Positions 33,028 to 42,114 of a DNA stretch of 43,449 nucleotides are shown here, piece by piece. The notes below the pieces were generated by a model. That model saw only the letters and a list, made by a program, of their open reading frames with translations. It had not been told where the DNA came from and ran no database searches. The stretch's first letter is position 1, and each line of letters opens with the position of its first letter. The position numbers were made by a program, and so were the translations under genes. The stretch comes from Gammaproteobacteria bacterium (GTDB lineage: Bacteria; Pseudomonadota; Gammaproteobacteria; Burkholderiales; Burkholderiaceae_B), in contig JAHJCM010000071.1 of the NCBI GenBank assembly GCA_018812945.1, positions 1 through 43,449 on the forward strand, read 5' to 3'.

Positions 33028-33060
33028 TGGGTCTGCCAATAACAGAGCCATCTCATCCAA

Positions 33061-33588
33061 ATGTCCAAACATGATGTCGTTTTGCGACATCCCGTGCTTG
33101 AAGACGGTACAGCCGTGTTCGACCTTGTGGATGATTGCAAACCCCTCGACCTGAATTCCCATTATTTGTATTTGCTGCAATGCAGCCACTTTGCGCCCAC
33201 TTGCGTAGTCGCCACCCTGAATGGCGAGGTCGTGGCTTGGGTTTCCGGCTACATTCCGCCCCAACAGCCCGACACGTTTTTTGTATGGCAAGTTGCAGTG
33301 GGTGAAAAGGCCCGTGGCCTTGGCTTGGGCAAGAGACTCATTAACTGGGTGGTCGCCCAACAAAACGGGATCAAAAAAATTCACACATCCATTACGCCTG
33401 AGAACTCGGCGTCCTGGGGTCTTTTCAAATCACTAGCCCGCGACTGGGGCAGTGATTTGACTTCTCGAGACTGGTTCGACGAACAGTCTCATTTTGGCGG
33501 TCGACACAACACTGAAGTACTGGTGGAAATCGCCTTGCCAACATCGCCACTGGCGACATTCCTACAAACTCAAGGAGTACAGCAATGA
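33061..33588 (+). CDS. ectA: L-2,4-diaminobutyrate acetyltransferase
   Basis: 175 residues, GNAT fold. The acetyl-CoA-binding motif A reads VWQVAVGEKARGLGLGKRL (about 79-97), followed by the conserved HTSITPENSASWGLFKSLARDW block of EctA. It acetylates diaminobutyrate at N-gamma, the second step of ectoine synthesis. It heads an operon; its stop overlaps the ectB start (ATGA). The ribosome-binding site before the ATG is poor, which is odd for the first gene of an inducible operon, but no better in-frame start is available. Confidence 0.95.
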   Translation: MSKHDVVLRHPVLEDGTAVFDLVDDCKPLDLNSHYLYLLQCSHFAPTCVVATLNGEVVAWVSGYIPPQQPDTFFVWQVAVGEKARGLGLGKRLINWVVAQQNGIKKIHTSITPENSASWGLFKSLARDWGSDLTSRDWFDEQSHFGGRHNTEVLVEIALPTSPLATFLQTQGVQQ

Positions 33589-34919
33589 GTGACTCAAGCA
33601 AGTCAATCGACTTTCAAACCCTGAGCAAAATTCGCACGTTTCAGAAAAATGAATCGGAAGCACGCAGTTATTGCCGCAGTTTCCCTACATTGTTTGTGCG
33701 TGCAAAAGGCAGCTACATGACCGACATGCATGGTCAGGATTATCTCGATTTCCTGTCTGGGGCAGGCTCGTTGAATTACGGGCACAACGATCCAGAGATG
33801 AAATCGGCATTGCTTGATTACATTTCGGATGACGGTATCGGCCACAGCCTGGACATGCACAGCGCTGCCAAGGCCAAGTTCATTGATGCATTCAACCGCC
33901 ATATTTTGAAGCCGCGTGGCATGCAATACCGCATTCAGTTTACCGGCCCTACAGGCACAAATTCGGTTGAGGCAGCAATCAAGCTGGCCCGCAAAATTAC
34001 CGGGCGCAAGCAAATTATTGCGTTCACCAACGGTTTTCATGGTGTAACCCAAGGGGCATTGGCTTGCACGGCGAACACCCACCACCGCAGCCCATCGGCT
34101 TCTACGCTGTGTGGCGTTGACCGTTACCCTTACGACGGTTACATGGGTGAGGATGTGGACACCACCGAGTACCTTGAGAAAATGTTGACCGACAAGTCGA
34201 GTGGTCAAGATGCGCCTGCCGCCGTGATCGTAGAAGGCGTGCAGGGTGAGGGCGGTTTGAACCCGGCCTCCATGAGGTGGTTGAAGAACCTGGCCAAGGT
34301 AACTCGCAAGGCTGGCGCCATGCTGATTCTGGATGAGATTCAGGCTGGTGTTGGCCGTGCAGGTTCGTTCTTCAGCTTTGAGGAAGCTGGCATTGAGCCT
34401 GACCTGATTTGCCTGTCCAAATCCCTGTCTGGTATGGGCCTGCCCATGGCGGTCACCCTGATTCGCCCGGACCTTGATTTCTGGAAACCCGGCGAGCACA
34501 ACGGCACGTTCCGGGGCAACAACCATGCCTTCATTACTGCAGCAGCGGCCCTCGAAAAGTATTGGGCCAACCCGTCGTTTGAGCGAGGTATTGCACAGCG
34601 TGCCGAGGTGGTGAACCAAAGCCTGAATCGTATTTTGAAAGCCAACGACAACGTCACTGTGCGGGTGAAAGGCCGCGGCATGATGCAGGGCATTGAAATG
34701 CAAAGTGGTGCCCTGGCCGACGAAGTGGTGGCGGAGTGTTTCAAGCACCACATGATCATCGAAACCTGTGGCAACGATGGCCAGGTGGTGAAAGTATTTG
34801 CTGCCCTGAATATTGAAATGGAAGACCTTAAGAAGGGCTTGACCATTTTGGAAAAGGCAGTGGCCACCATCAGTGCCAAGGTTGAAAAAGAGGCCAACAG
34901 CAAAAAGGTGAAAGCATGA
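33585..34919 (+). CDS. ectB: Diaminobutyrate-2-oxoglutarate transaminase
   Basis: 444 residues, class III PLP aminotransferase. Cofactor-binding features are [16 protein letters not shown] (121-136), NGFHG (149-153), [14 protein letters not shown] with Asp250, and the Schiff-base Lys279 in [12 protein letters not shown]. It makes diaminobutyrate from aspartate semialdehyde and glutamate, the first committed ectoine step. The overlaps with ectA and ectC (ATGA at each end) force equal expression. The Lys/Glu-rich tail is slightly longer than usual for the family. Confidence 0.97.
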   Translation: MSDSSKSIDFQTLSKIRTFQKNESEARSYCRSFPTLFVRAKGSYMTDMHGQDYLDFLSGAGSLNYGHNDPEMKSALLDYISDDGIGHSLDMHSAAKAKFIDAFNRHILKPRGMQYRIQFTGPTGTNSVEAAIKLARKITGRKQIIAFTNGFHGVTQGALACTANTHHRSPSASTLCGVDRYPYDGYMGEDVDTTEYLEKMLTDKSSGQDAPAAVIVEGVQGEGGLNPASMRWLKNLAKVTRKAGAMLILDEIQAGVGRAGSFFSFEEAGIEPDLICLSKSLSGMGLPMAVTLIRPDLDFWKPGEHNGTFRGNNHAFITAAAALEKYWANPSFERGIAQRAEVVNQSLNRILKANDNVTVRVKGRGMMQGIEMQSGALADEVVAECFKHHMIIETCGNDGQVVKVFAALNIEMEDLKKGLTILEKAVATISAKVEKEANSKKVKA

Positions 34920-35305
34920 TTGTTCGAAAACTTAGCGAAGTACAAGGCACGGAGAAGCACATTCATTCGAAAGGTTGGGACAGTGTTCGCATGCTGTTGC
35001 GCGACGACAAAATGGGCTTTTCCTTTCACATCACCACCATTCACGCCAAGGCTGAATTGCACATGCATTACAAGAACCACTTGGAGAGTGTGTATTGCAT
35101 GAGTGGCAAGGGCGAAATTGAAAGCAAGATTGACGGCAAGGTGTACCCGATTGAGGCGGGCACCATGTACGCCTTGAACTTGCACGATCCGCATATTCTG
35201 CGTGCGTTCGATGAGCCGATGATCATGGCCTGCGTGTTCAACCCGCCTGTGACCGGTGCGGAAGTACACGACGAAACTGGCGCATACCCTGCGCTGGCCG
35301 AATAA
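34916..35305 (+). CDS. ectC: L-ectoine synthase
   Basis: 129 residues, a cupin-fold enzyme. The conserved [20 protein letters not shown] segment holds the metal- and substrate-binding residues, and [17 protein letters not shown] is the second cupin motif. It cyclises N-gamma-acetyl-diaminobutyrate to ectoine. It starts within the ectB stop (ATGA) at the ATG 34916, giving the canonical [16 protein letters not shown]-terminus. It is followed 21 bases later by ectD behind an AAGGAGG site. Confidence 0.97.
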   Translation: MIVRKLSEVQGTEKHIHSKGWDSVRMLLRDDKMGFSFHITTIHAKAELHMHYKNHLESVYCMSGKGEIESKIDGKVYPIEAGTMYALNLHDPHILRAFDEPMIMACVFNPPVTGAEVHDETGAYPALAE

Positions 35306-35326
35306 ATAAAAAGGAGGCAAAACACA

Positions 35327-36241
35327 ATGATTGTTTCAGCCGTTAGAGATCCATACCCCACCCGAGACAAATCAGAGGGTGCTTTGATTCGCCGCACTGA
35401 GCCCGTAGTGCACAGCACATGGAGCGAAGATTCTCCATTGACTCAGGCCCAGATAGAACAATTCGAACGCGATGGCTATCTGGTGTTGACCGATGTATTT
35501 TCTGCACATGAACTCGATGAGCTGCGTGCAGCAGCCGAGCGTGTGAGTAAGAACTGCGCGCAAACCCATGCGGGCCAATTGATCAAAGAGCCCGACAGTG
35601 AGCAACTGCGAACCCTGTTTGGTGTGCACGGCATGGAAGGTTTGCTGAAAGAAACCGCGAGCAACCCGCGCATGCTGGAAGTGGTGCAGTTTTTGTTAAA
35701 CGACTCGGTTTACATTCACCAGTCGCGTTTGAACTTTAAAAGCCCGCAGTATGGCAGTGGCTTTGAGTGGCACAGCGATTTTGAAACCTGGCACGCCGAG
35801 GATGGCATGCCTGGCATGCGCGCCATTAGCGCAACCGTGCTGCTGACCGATGAAATCTCTGCCGATGGCTCCTTGAAGTTCATGCCACGCAGCCACAAAA
35901 CCTTTGTGGCCTGCCCTGGGGAAACTCCCGACACAAGCGGTTACCGCGAAGCATTCAAAAAACAGGCTGTGGGCAAGCCGCCCGCACTGTTTCTCGATTT
36001 GCTTGAAGAAAGTGGTGGCGTACAGGAAGTGGTTGCGCCAGCAGGCTCAGTGTTGCTGTTCGATTGCAACGTGATGCATGGCGCAGGCAAGAACACCAGT
36101 GACCATCTGCGTGCCAACCTGTTTTATGTTTACAACGCGGTCAGCAATGCGTTGAACTCGCCTTATGCTGCGGACAACCCTCGACCTGAGTTTTTGGCCA
36201 CGCGCATTGTTGAGCCGTTAACCTTGCAGGTGCCTGCTTAA
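35327..36241 (+). CDS. ectD: Ectoine 5-hydroxylase
   Basis: 304 residues, Fe(II)/2-oxoglutarate dioxygenase. The iron-binding triad is visible as His149 and Asp151 in EWHSDFETWH and His251 in VMHGAGKN; the family signature around FEWHSDFETWHAEDGMPGMR is intact. The N-terminal DPYPTR is also typical of EctD. It converts ectoine to 5-hydroxyectoine, the better protectant against heat and desiccation. AAGGAGG precedes the ATG. Its presence means both compounds are made. Confidence 0.97.
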   Translation: MIVSAVRDPYPTRDKSEGALIRRTEPVVHSTWSEDSPLTQAQIEQFERDGYLVLTDVFSAHELDELRAAAERVSKNCAQTHAGQLIKEPDSEQLRTLFGVHGMEGLLKETASNPRMLEVVQFLLNDSVYIHQSRLNFKSPQYGSGFEWHSDFETWHAEDGMPGMRAISATVLLTDEISADGSLKFMPRSHKTFVACPGETPDTSGYREAFKKQAVGKPPALFLDLLEESGGVQEVVAPAGSVLLFDCNVMHGAGKNTSDHLRANLFYVYNAVSNALNSPYAADNPRPEFLATRIVEPLTLQVPA

Positions 36242-36242
36242 T

Positions 36243-37652
36243 TTGGGCGCAAGCTTCTTCATCTGCCTGGCCCTGGTGTTGCTGATCGGCCTCAGTTCTG
36301 CGCGCCAGGCCAAGGCAAGCGCAGCCGACTATTTTGTCGCCAGCCGCAGTGTGCCGCCCTGGTTGGTCGGCCTGTCGGCGGTGGCCACTAACAATTCAGG
36401 CTATATGTTCATCGGCCTGATTGGTTACACCTACACTGCAGGCGTTCAGTCTGTTTGGCTGATGTTGGGTTGGATTGTGGGTGACCTGATTGCCTCAAAA
36501 ACTGCGCATGAACGCATGCGGGATGAGGCGGATCGCAACCACGCCAATGGCATCATCAGTTTGTTGGCACGATGGGGTGGAACCAACAACCGCAGCTGGC
36601 AAGTGCTGGCTGCATTGTTCAGCATGGTTTTTTTGGCGACTTATGCCGCAGCGCAAATTGCAGCGGGCGGCAAGGCGCTGGAAGGCATGCTCGACATTCC
36701 CATGGCAATCGGTATGAGCATGGTTGCAGTGGTTGTAATTGCCTACAGCATTGCGGGCGGCATGCGTGCTTCTATTTGGACGGATGCTGCGCAATCGCTG
36801 TTGATGATTGTTTCGATTGTCGTGCTGTTGGTGGCCGCGGTTACCCATTTGGGCGGTATGCAGGCTGTGTTTCAGCAGGCGGCTGCCATCGATGGTTTTA
36901 TGAACCCGACACCCACCGGGCTTGATATTCCCGGTTATGCCGGGGCAGTTGCCTTTGTGGTGGGGTGGATGTTTGCCGGTGCAGCGGCGCTTGGGCAGCC
37001 GCATATTGTCAGTCGGTATTTGGCCTTGCAAAATACCCGGCAAATGAACCAGGTGCGCTGGTGGTATTACAGCTACTACCTGCTGTTTTATTGCTTTGCA
37101 ACTGCGGTGGGTTTGCTTAGCCGCTTGTATTTTGGCGAAACCAGTGGTTTTGATCCCGAAATGGCCTTGCCCAATATGGCGCGCGATTTGCTGCCACCCT
37201 GGTTGGCCGGGCTGATGCTGGCAGGCATTTTTGCTGCCACCATGTCTACGGCAGATTCGCTGGTGCTGTCGTGTTCGTCTGCAATCACTCAAGACTTGCC
37301 CAGAAAACCCTCGGAGAATCGTTGGTTTTTGAAAGCGGCCACCGCGATTACCACTGTTTTTGCCCTCGGTATTGGCCTGTGGAGCGAGCAAAGTGTATTT
37401 TCTTTGGTGGTTTGGGCTTGGGGGACCTTAGGCGCTGTGTTTGTACCCATTCTGATTTGGCAGGTTCTGGGCGCGAAGTTGAACTCGTTGGCCATGCTGA
37501 GTATGTCAAGTACCGGCGTGATGACCACAGTGGCCTGGAAGTTTTATGGCTTTCCGAATACCGTCTATGAGGGCGCGGTGGGCATTTTCTGCGCCTTTGT
37601 TTTGGGCGCAATTTTCACAATAAGTAGTATCCGCAGCAGGTTTAATCCCTAG
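36243..37652 (+). CDS. Sodium:solute symporter (SSS family), probable compatible-solute transporter
   Basis: 469 residues with about 13 membrane helices. Family marks are DYFVASRSVPPWLVGLSAVATNNSGYMF near the N-terminus, GGMRASIWTDAAQ in the middle and AGIFAATMSTADSLVLSCSSAITQDL, the SSS Na-site region. It starts with TTG one base after the ectD stop; no ATG is near and the ribosome site is the AGGTG inside the ectD end, so it depends on translational coupling. Location makes uptake of ectoine, hydroxyectoine or proline the likely task, perhaps to recover leaked ectoine. The substrate is not proven by sequence. Confidence 0.85.
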   Translation: MGASFFICLALVLLIGLSSARQAKASAADYFVASRSVPPWLVGLSAVATNNSGYMFIGLIGYTYTAGVQSVWLMLGWIVGDLIASKTAHERMRDEADRNHANGIISLLARWGGTNNRSWQVLAALFSMVFLATYAAAQIAAGGKALEGMLDIPMAIGMSMVAVVVIAYSIAGGMRASIWTDAAQSLLMIVSIVVLLVAAVTHLGGMQAVFQQAAAIDGFMNPTPTGLDIPGYAGAVAFVVGWMFAGAAALGQPHIVSRYLALQNTRQMNQVRWWYYSYYLLFYCFATAVGLLSRLYFGETSGFDPEMALPNMARDLLPPWLAGLMLAGIFAATMSTADSLVLSCSSAITQDLPRKPSENRWFLKAATAITTVFALGIGLWSEQSVFSLVVWAWGTLGAVFVPILIWQVLGAKLNSLAMLSMSSTGVMTTVAWKFYGFPNTVYEGAVGIFCAFVLGAIFTISSIRSRFNP

Positions 37653-37662
37653 CTACCCCGAT

Positions 37663-37686
37663 TGGGGGGATAGGTGTATCACCCCA
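37663..37686. promoter_or_regulatory. G-rich 24-base inverted repeat after the ectoine operon
   Basis: TGGGGGGATA-GGTG-TATCACCCCA forms a 10-bp stem with one G/A mismatch and a 4-base loop, 10 bases after the symporter stop and about 100 bases before the sensor kinase. There is no U-tract. It shares the 10-mer TGGGGGGATA with the hairpin at 30861-30888. Confidence 0.5.
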
Positions 37687-37787
37687 AGTTGTTAAATTGT
37701 GTGAACGCCTTGCAAAATCTTGTCGGGTGTCACTATTAAATAAATCAGCAACAAGCTGCATAAATCGAATTAGGGGCGGTGCATTTC

Positions 37788-39839
37788 ATGAATTGGTTGG
37801 TGGAGGATTTTGCATTCGCAGCAGCCGCAATCTCAGAGGCCCATCTTTCCGGATTGGCCTTTGGCTTTTTCGCCTCACTGCTGGCCATGACTGTGGGCGT
37901 GGAAGTTCGAATCAAAAACCCACCCCTGATTGCCAATAGCCACTACCTGATTCGAAGAGGGGTACTCATTACCCTTTATGTGATTTCCATGTTCTTTGCT
38001 TCGGCGTTTGTGGGTTTAACCTTGCCTTCCGCCAGAGAAGCCCTGTTCAGCATTTCTGGAACTGTACTCACCTTTGCGGTGTGTATTGCGGTATTTCTGT
38101 ATGTGGATTATCTGGTGCAGTCAGCCAAGGGTGCAGCCAAGCTGTTCATGTTGCTCTTTACCTCGCTGGGCATTCTGATTCAGTTTCTGATTCACATGGC
38201 ATTTATTTTTATTCCGAACAACCATCAAGTGTTACAGGTGCGCTGGTCGGGTTTGGTGGCCATGTATGTGTTGCTGTTTGTGTGCATGGGCTTGCTAAGC
38301 CGTTTTGCCCATGAAACCTCGGTGGGCAAATCCAAGCCATTGCGAAGCCGGATGATTTATATTTTCGGCATTGTGGGTTTGAACCAGATGATTGCATTGA
38401 GCCTGATTGGCTTTGTGCATGTAGGTGCCGGCCCTGATCAAAGTGCATGGTATGGGCTTTGGACAGGCTGGGCAGGGTTTGAGATATTCATCAGTTTTTT
38501 TGCCTTGCTGATGATTTCGGTGTTGATGTGTTACGTCTATGTTTTGCTCGACAAGTCGGTCCAGGTCTTGCGCGCAGACAACCAGAAATTGCAGGTGATG
38601 AAGCAGGATGCGTTGGCCCAAGTGGCCAATGCCTCTGAGAAACTTGAGCTGGAACGAACCCGAATTGAGCAGTTGGAGAAATCAATCGAGACTGTTCAGC
38701 AGGACCATGAAATGTCGGTTGACAGTTTGGTGGCCGCGGTGGCGACGCTTGAAGATGGTGTTTTTGAGTGGGATATTGAACAGGAAACTGTGGTGTTCAG
38801 TTCAACCTGGCGGCGTTTGTTTGGTTTTGATGGGCTGGCACAAGCACCAATCTCGGCCACTGCCTGGCGAGCGGGTATTTTAAGCGAGGACATCAGAGGC
38901 CTGGATTCGGCTCTACAGGCCTGCCTCACCGCCAACTTGCCCAGTGCGGTAGTGCAGGTGCGTTATTCAACCACCTATGGTTCTTTGCTGAAGCTTGAAA
39001 TTCACCTGGTGGCAGTAAAGAATGCCTATGGTTTGCCCAGCAAAGCCGTGGGCATTATTCATGATCGAACTGAGGAAATGGACCTGGAGCTTTCCATTCG
39101 GGAGGAGTTGAACGAGGAGTCTTTGTTGTCCTCGCGGAAATCCCAGTTCGTGTCGTATCTCTCGCATGAAATTCGAACACCAATGACGGTGATTGGATCG
39201 GCCAAGGCCTTGTTGGAAAGTTCCTTGCAAAAGGAGCCAGTGAATATGGAATCGGCTTTGCATTACATCGATCAAATTGGCGGAGCGTTGCGTTCGCTGC
39301 GTGCTTTGGTGGATGAAACGCTGATGTTCATGGGCGCAAATTTCACTCGCAAACATTTGAATGTTGCGCAGCTGGATGTGCGAAAGGTGTTCTGCCAGTT
39401 TTCCTCGTTTGAGCAGCGCCGCAGACATGGTCAACACTGGCTTGAATATGAATTGCACCCCAGTCTGGATCAATTTGAGTTTTATTCCGACGAGTATGTG
39501 TTCACGCAGGCCATGCGGCAAATGCTGTCTTTTGCAGAAAGCAAAGAGTCACATGCAGGCAAGTTGACCATCAAAATGCCGGCTGAAAATACCTTGAATT
39601 TGTGTATTGAGCTGCTGGAGTGGCCCGCCTGGATGGTCAAGGGGGGGCAGCTTGAGCCAGCGCATGACGAAGAAACTGTGGTGCCCTTCAAAGGGGAGTG
39701 TCTGCCATTCACCTTGCTGTTAACCAAGCGGGTAATTCGCCTGATCAATGGGCGCATCATGATCAAAAATCGGCGCAATCGACATTGGTTGTGTGTTGAT
39801 TTGCCGTCGCTTAAGGAGGAAGCATGCCGCGCGTCATGA
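37788..39839 (+). CDS. 7-TM PAS sensor histidine kinase with degenerate ATP-binding domain
   Basis: 683 residues from the ATG at 37788 (AGGGG 11 bases upstream; a GTG at 37779 is too close to it). Seven membrane helices fill about 1-262, a coiled coil follows (about 268-308), then a PAS domain (about 312-430) and HisKA with SYLSHEIRTPMTV, phospho-His460. The ATPase part lacks the N-box Asn-rich motif (QAMRQMLSFAESK stands there), the DxGxG G1 box and a proper G2 box, though the final strand IRLINGRIMI is recognisable. It may be a phosphate acceptor or allosteric partner rather than an active kinase. It overlaps the response regulator gene by 16 bases. Confidence 0.85.
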   Translation: MNWLVEDFAFAAAAISEAHLSGLAFGFFASLLAMTVGVEVRIKNPPLIANSHYLIRRGVLITLYVISMFFASAFVGLTLPSAREALFSISGTVLTFAVCIAVFLYVDYLVQSAKGAAKLFMLLFTSLGILIQFLIHMAFIFIPNNHQVLQVRWSGLVAMYVLLFVCMGLLSRFAHETSVGKSKPLRSRMIYIFGIVGLNQMIALSLIGFVHVGAGPDQSAWYGLWTGWAGFEIFISFFALLMISVLMCYVYVLLDKSVQVLRADNQKLQVMKQDALAQVANASEKLELERTRIEQLEKSIETVQQDHEMSVDSLVAAVATLEDGVFEWDIEQETVVFSSTWRRLFGFDGLAQAPISATAWRAGILSEDIRGLDSALQACLTANLPSAVVQVRYSTTYGSLLKLEIHLVAVKNAYGLPSKAVGIIHDRTEEMDLELSIREELNEESLLSSRKSQFVSYLSHEIRTPMTVIGSAKALLESSLQKEPVNMESALHYIDQIGGALRSLRALVDETLMFMGANFTRKHLNVAQLDVRKVFCQFSSFEQRRRHGQHWLEYELHPSLDQFEFYSDEYVFTQAMRQMLSFAESKESHAGKLTIKMPAENTLNLCIELLEWPAWMVKGGQLEPAHDEETVVPFKGECLPFTLLLTKRVIRLINGRIMIKNRRNRHWLCVDLPSLKEEACRAS

Positions 39840-40276
39840 TTGTAGAAGATGACTTGACGATACTTAGCAACCTCTCGCAGTTGCTGCAATTGACCGGGCT
39901 GGATGTCATGGAGGCCCATGATGGACAAGAGGCACTGCGCTTGCTGCTGGAGTGCCGTGTTCACGATGCCGGTTTGCCCAAAATGATTGTGAGCGATTTG
40001 ATGATGCCCAACATGGATGGTTTTGATTTGCTGCGTGCCGTGCGCGGCGATGCACACTTTAAAAAGCTGCCCTTTGTGTTGTTGAGTGCTCGCAGCGATG
40101 CCAGTGATTTACAACACGCGTTTGCCTTGGGCGCCAATGATTACTTGATTAAACCGTTTGAAGTGGACCAGTTAATGGAAGTGATCCGCTACCATTTGTC
40201 GCATTCAGAAGGCCGCAAAGTTGATCCCTTAGGGGGCAAGGACTGTACGGCAGACACCGATTTTTTTCTGGAATGA
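39824..40276 (+). CDS. Single-domain response regulator
   Basis: 150 residues. The receiver has the acid pocket in IVEDD (6-10), phospho-Asp58 in VSDLMMPNMDG, the switch Ser in VLLSARSD and the Lys in YLIKPFEV. A 25-residue tail without fold follows. There is no DNA-binding or enzymatic output. AAGGAGG lies just before the ATG, inside the 3' end of the kinase gene, and the two frames overlap by 16 bases, so they act together. Its stop abuts that of fliR on the other strand. Confidence 0.88.
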   Translation: MPRVMIVEDDLTILSNLSQLLQLTGLDVMEAHDGQEALRLLLECRVHDAGLPKMIVSDLMMPNMDGFDLLRAVRGDAHFKKLPFVLLSARSDASDLQHAFALGANDYLIKPFEVDQLMEVIRYHLSHSEGRKVDPLGGKDCTADTDFFLE

Positions 40277-41041
40277 TCAGCCTGTATTCAGCACGGAAAT
40301 ACTCAAAAGACGGCCAATTGCGCTGTCAATTCCAGCGATGAAATAGGGCAGGCTGACCCAAAGAATCCACAGCCCCACTCCAATCGTGATCGAAAAGCCG
40401 ATCGACATCACATTCAGTTGCGGCGCCGCGCGCGCCAGAATACCCAGCACAATATTACTGATCAACACAGCCGCCATGACTGGCAATGAAATTTGCAAGG
40501 CAAGCATGAACATGATGCTGCCGGCCATGGCAATGCTCTGGCTGTTGACCACGGCCAGGTTTGCGCTGATCGGGATCAACTCAAAGCTTTGAACCACTGC
40601 TGCGATCACCAGCAGGTGACCGTCTATGACCAGAAAGGTCAACATGGCCAGTACACCCAAAAAACTGCCGATGAGTGGTGTTTGCATGCCGCGTGCAGGG
40701 TCGATGAATTGTGCGAAGGCCAGACCCATCTGCAGACCGAGCAGGTCGCCTGCCATTTCGAATGCTGCAAATACCAGTCGCATGGAGAAGCCCATGGCCA
40801 CACCAATGAGTATTTGCTGAATTAAAACCGGAATGGCTTGCGCCGAGCTGAGCACAGGGGGAGCTGGCAACAGGGGCATCATGAGAATGGCAATGAGTGC
40901 GGCAAGCCCCACACGTGTGCGGCGTTGCACAGTGCGGTTGTCGAACACGGGCGCTGTGGCCAGCATGGCCAGAATTCGGATAAAGGGCCACAAAAACGAG
41001 GCGATCCAGATTTCAAGTTGTTCGCCGTTGATGGGGACCAT
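40277..41041 (-). CDS. fliR: Flagellar export apparatus protein FliR
   Basis: 254 residues with six to seven membrane helices and the family blocks PVFDNRTVQRRTRVGLA (about 31-47) and MQTPLIGSFLGVLAML. FliR, FliP and FliQ form the export gate of the flagellar type III system in the inner membrane. It starts 2 bases after the fliQ stop and is the last gene of this fli operon in the window. Its stop codon directly touches that of the response regulator coming from the other side. Confidence 0.95.
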   Translation of the reverse strand: MVPINGEQLEIWIASFLWPFIRILAMLATAPVFDNRTVQRRTRVGLAALIAILMMPLLPAPPVLSSAQAIPVLIQQILIGVAMGFSMRLVFAAFEMAGDLLGLQMGLAFAQFIDPARGMQTPLIGSFLGVLAMLTFLVIDGHLLVIAAVVQSFELIPISANLAVVNSQSIAMAGSIMFMLALQISLPVMAAVLISNIVLGILARAAPQLNVMSIGFSITIGVGLWILWVSLPYFIAGIDSAIGRLLSISVLNTG

Positions 41042-41043
41042 GC

Positions 41044-41313
41044 TCAGCCAATCACGGTTGGAATACTCATGATCAAACGCTGGGTGTAGTCCACCAGAGT
41101 GGCCAGCATCCAGGGGCCGAGCAGTAGCAAGGTGGCAAAAATACCCAGAATTTTTGGAATGAATGACAAGGTCATTTCATTGATTTGCGTGGCAGCTTGC
41201 AAAATACTGACAAGCAAACCCACCACCAGCGCTACCACCAACAGCGGGCCCGATACCATCAGCATCACTTCCAGTGCAGACTGGCCCAAATTCAACACGG
41301 TTTGGCTGTTCAT
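41044..41313 (-). CDS. fliQ: Flagellar export apparatus protein FliQ
   Basis: 89 residues, the standard FliQ size, with two membrane helices and the conserved SILQAATQINEMTLSFIPKI block that packs around the FliP/FliR core of the export gate. No Shine-Dalgarno sequence is visible; the 30-base gap to fliP contains a tandem CAGTT repeat (about 41326-41340). Translation may therefore depend on coupling or on another initiation mode. Confidence 0.95.
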   Translation of the reverse strand: MNSQTVLNLGQSALEVMLMVSGPLLVVALVVGLLVSILQAATQINEMTLSFIPKILGIFATLLLLGPWMLATLVDYTQRLIMSIPTVIG

Positions 41314-41343
41314 GTTTGTACGCTCAGTTCAGTTCAGTTTAAT

Positions 41344-42114
41344 TTAGGTCTCGAAGCTGGCCACCAACGAGCCAACCAGCAATGTCCATCCATCGACCAG
41401 CACAAACAGCATGATCTTGAACGGCAAGGAGATCAGCATGGGCGACAGCATCATCATACCCATGGACATCAGCACGCTGGCCACGATCAGGTCGATGACC
41501 AGAAACGGCAGGAATATCATGAAGCCGATCTGAAAGGCGGTTTTCAGTTCACTGGTGACAAATGCAGGGATCAAAACGCGCAGGGGAACGTCCTCGGGAT
41601 TCTCGACATTTTCCACTTTGCCAAGGCGCATGAAGAGTGCCAGATCGGGTTCACGGGTTTGTTTCAGCATGAAGTCTTTCATGGGCACGCTGGCCCTATC
41701 GGTCATTTCCTGAAACTCGATTTCATTGTTGGAAAACGGCAGGTAGGCGTTTTCATATACGCGATCAAACACCGGTGCCATGATGAAAAAGGTCAGGAAC
41801 ATGCTCAAGCCAATAATGACCTGGTTGGGCGGTGAGTTTTGCGTGCCCAGCGCCATGCGCAACAGCGACATCACAATCACGATGCGGGTAAAGCCCGTCA
41901 TCATCAACAGCAATGCTGGCAAAAAACTGAGGAAGGTAAAAAACAGCAGTGTTTGAATGGGCACGCTGTAGTTGGTGGTGCCGTTGGCACCTGGTGTGGC
42001 CGTAACACCGGGCAGCACTTGCTGGGCTTGCGCTTCGGGCAAGGCCAGAAGAAGCAGCATGAGTAACAGGCTTAATGCGGTCAGCTTACCGGCAGGGGAA
42101 CGCAGAGGGTTCAT
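41344..42114 (-). CDS. fliP: Flagellar export apparatus protein FliP
   Basis: 256 residues. A signal peptide (about 1-30) is followed by LLFFTFLSFLPALLLMMTGFTRIVIVMSLLRMALG and, after a periplasmic domain with REPDLALFMRLG, the family block IPAFVTSELKTAFQIGFMIFLPFLVIDL. FliP makes the pentameric core of the export gate. Its ATG overlaps the fliO stop (ATGA). Confidence 0.96.
   Translation of the reverse strand: MNPLRSPAGKLTALSLLLMLLLLALPEAQAQQVLPGVTATPGANGTTNYSVPIQTLLFFTFLSFLPALLLMMTGFTRIVIVMSLLRMALGTQNSPPNQVIIGLSMFLTFFIMAPVFDRVYENAYLPFSNNEIEFQEMTDRASVPMKDFMLKQTREPDLALFMRLGKVENVENPEDVPLRVLIPAFVTSELKTAFQIGFMIFLPFLVIDLIVASVLMSMGMMMLSPMLISLPFKIMLFVLVDGWTLLVGSLVASFET

Noticed and set aside
33603-35320. 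Long minus-strand open frames opposite ectB and ectC
   Set aside because: Both are shadows of ectoine genes with full catalytic residues; the coding-strand evidence is decisive.
37788-39839. Pseudogene
   Set aside because: Although the ATP-binding motifs are eroded, the frame is intact over 683 codons and overlaps a good downstream gene, so loss of the motifs looks like divergence rather than decay.
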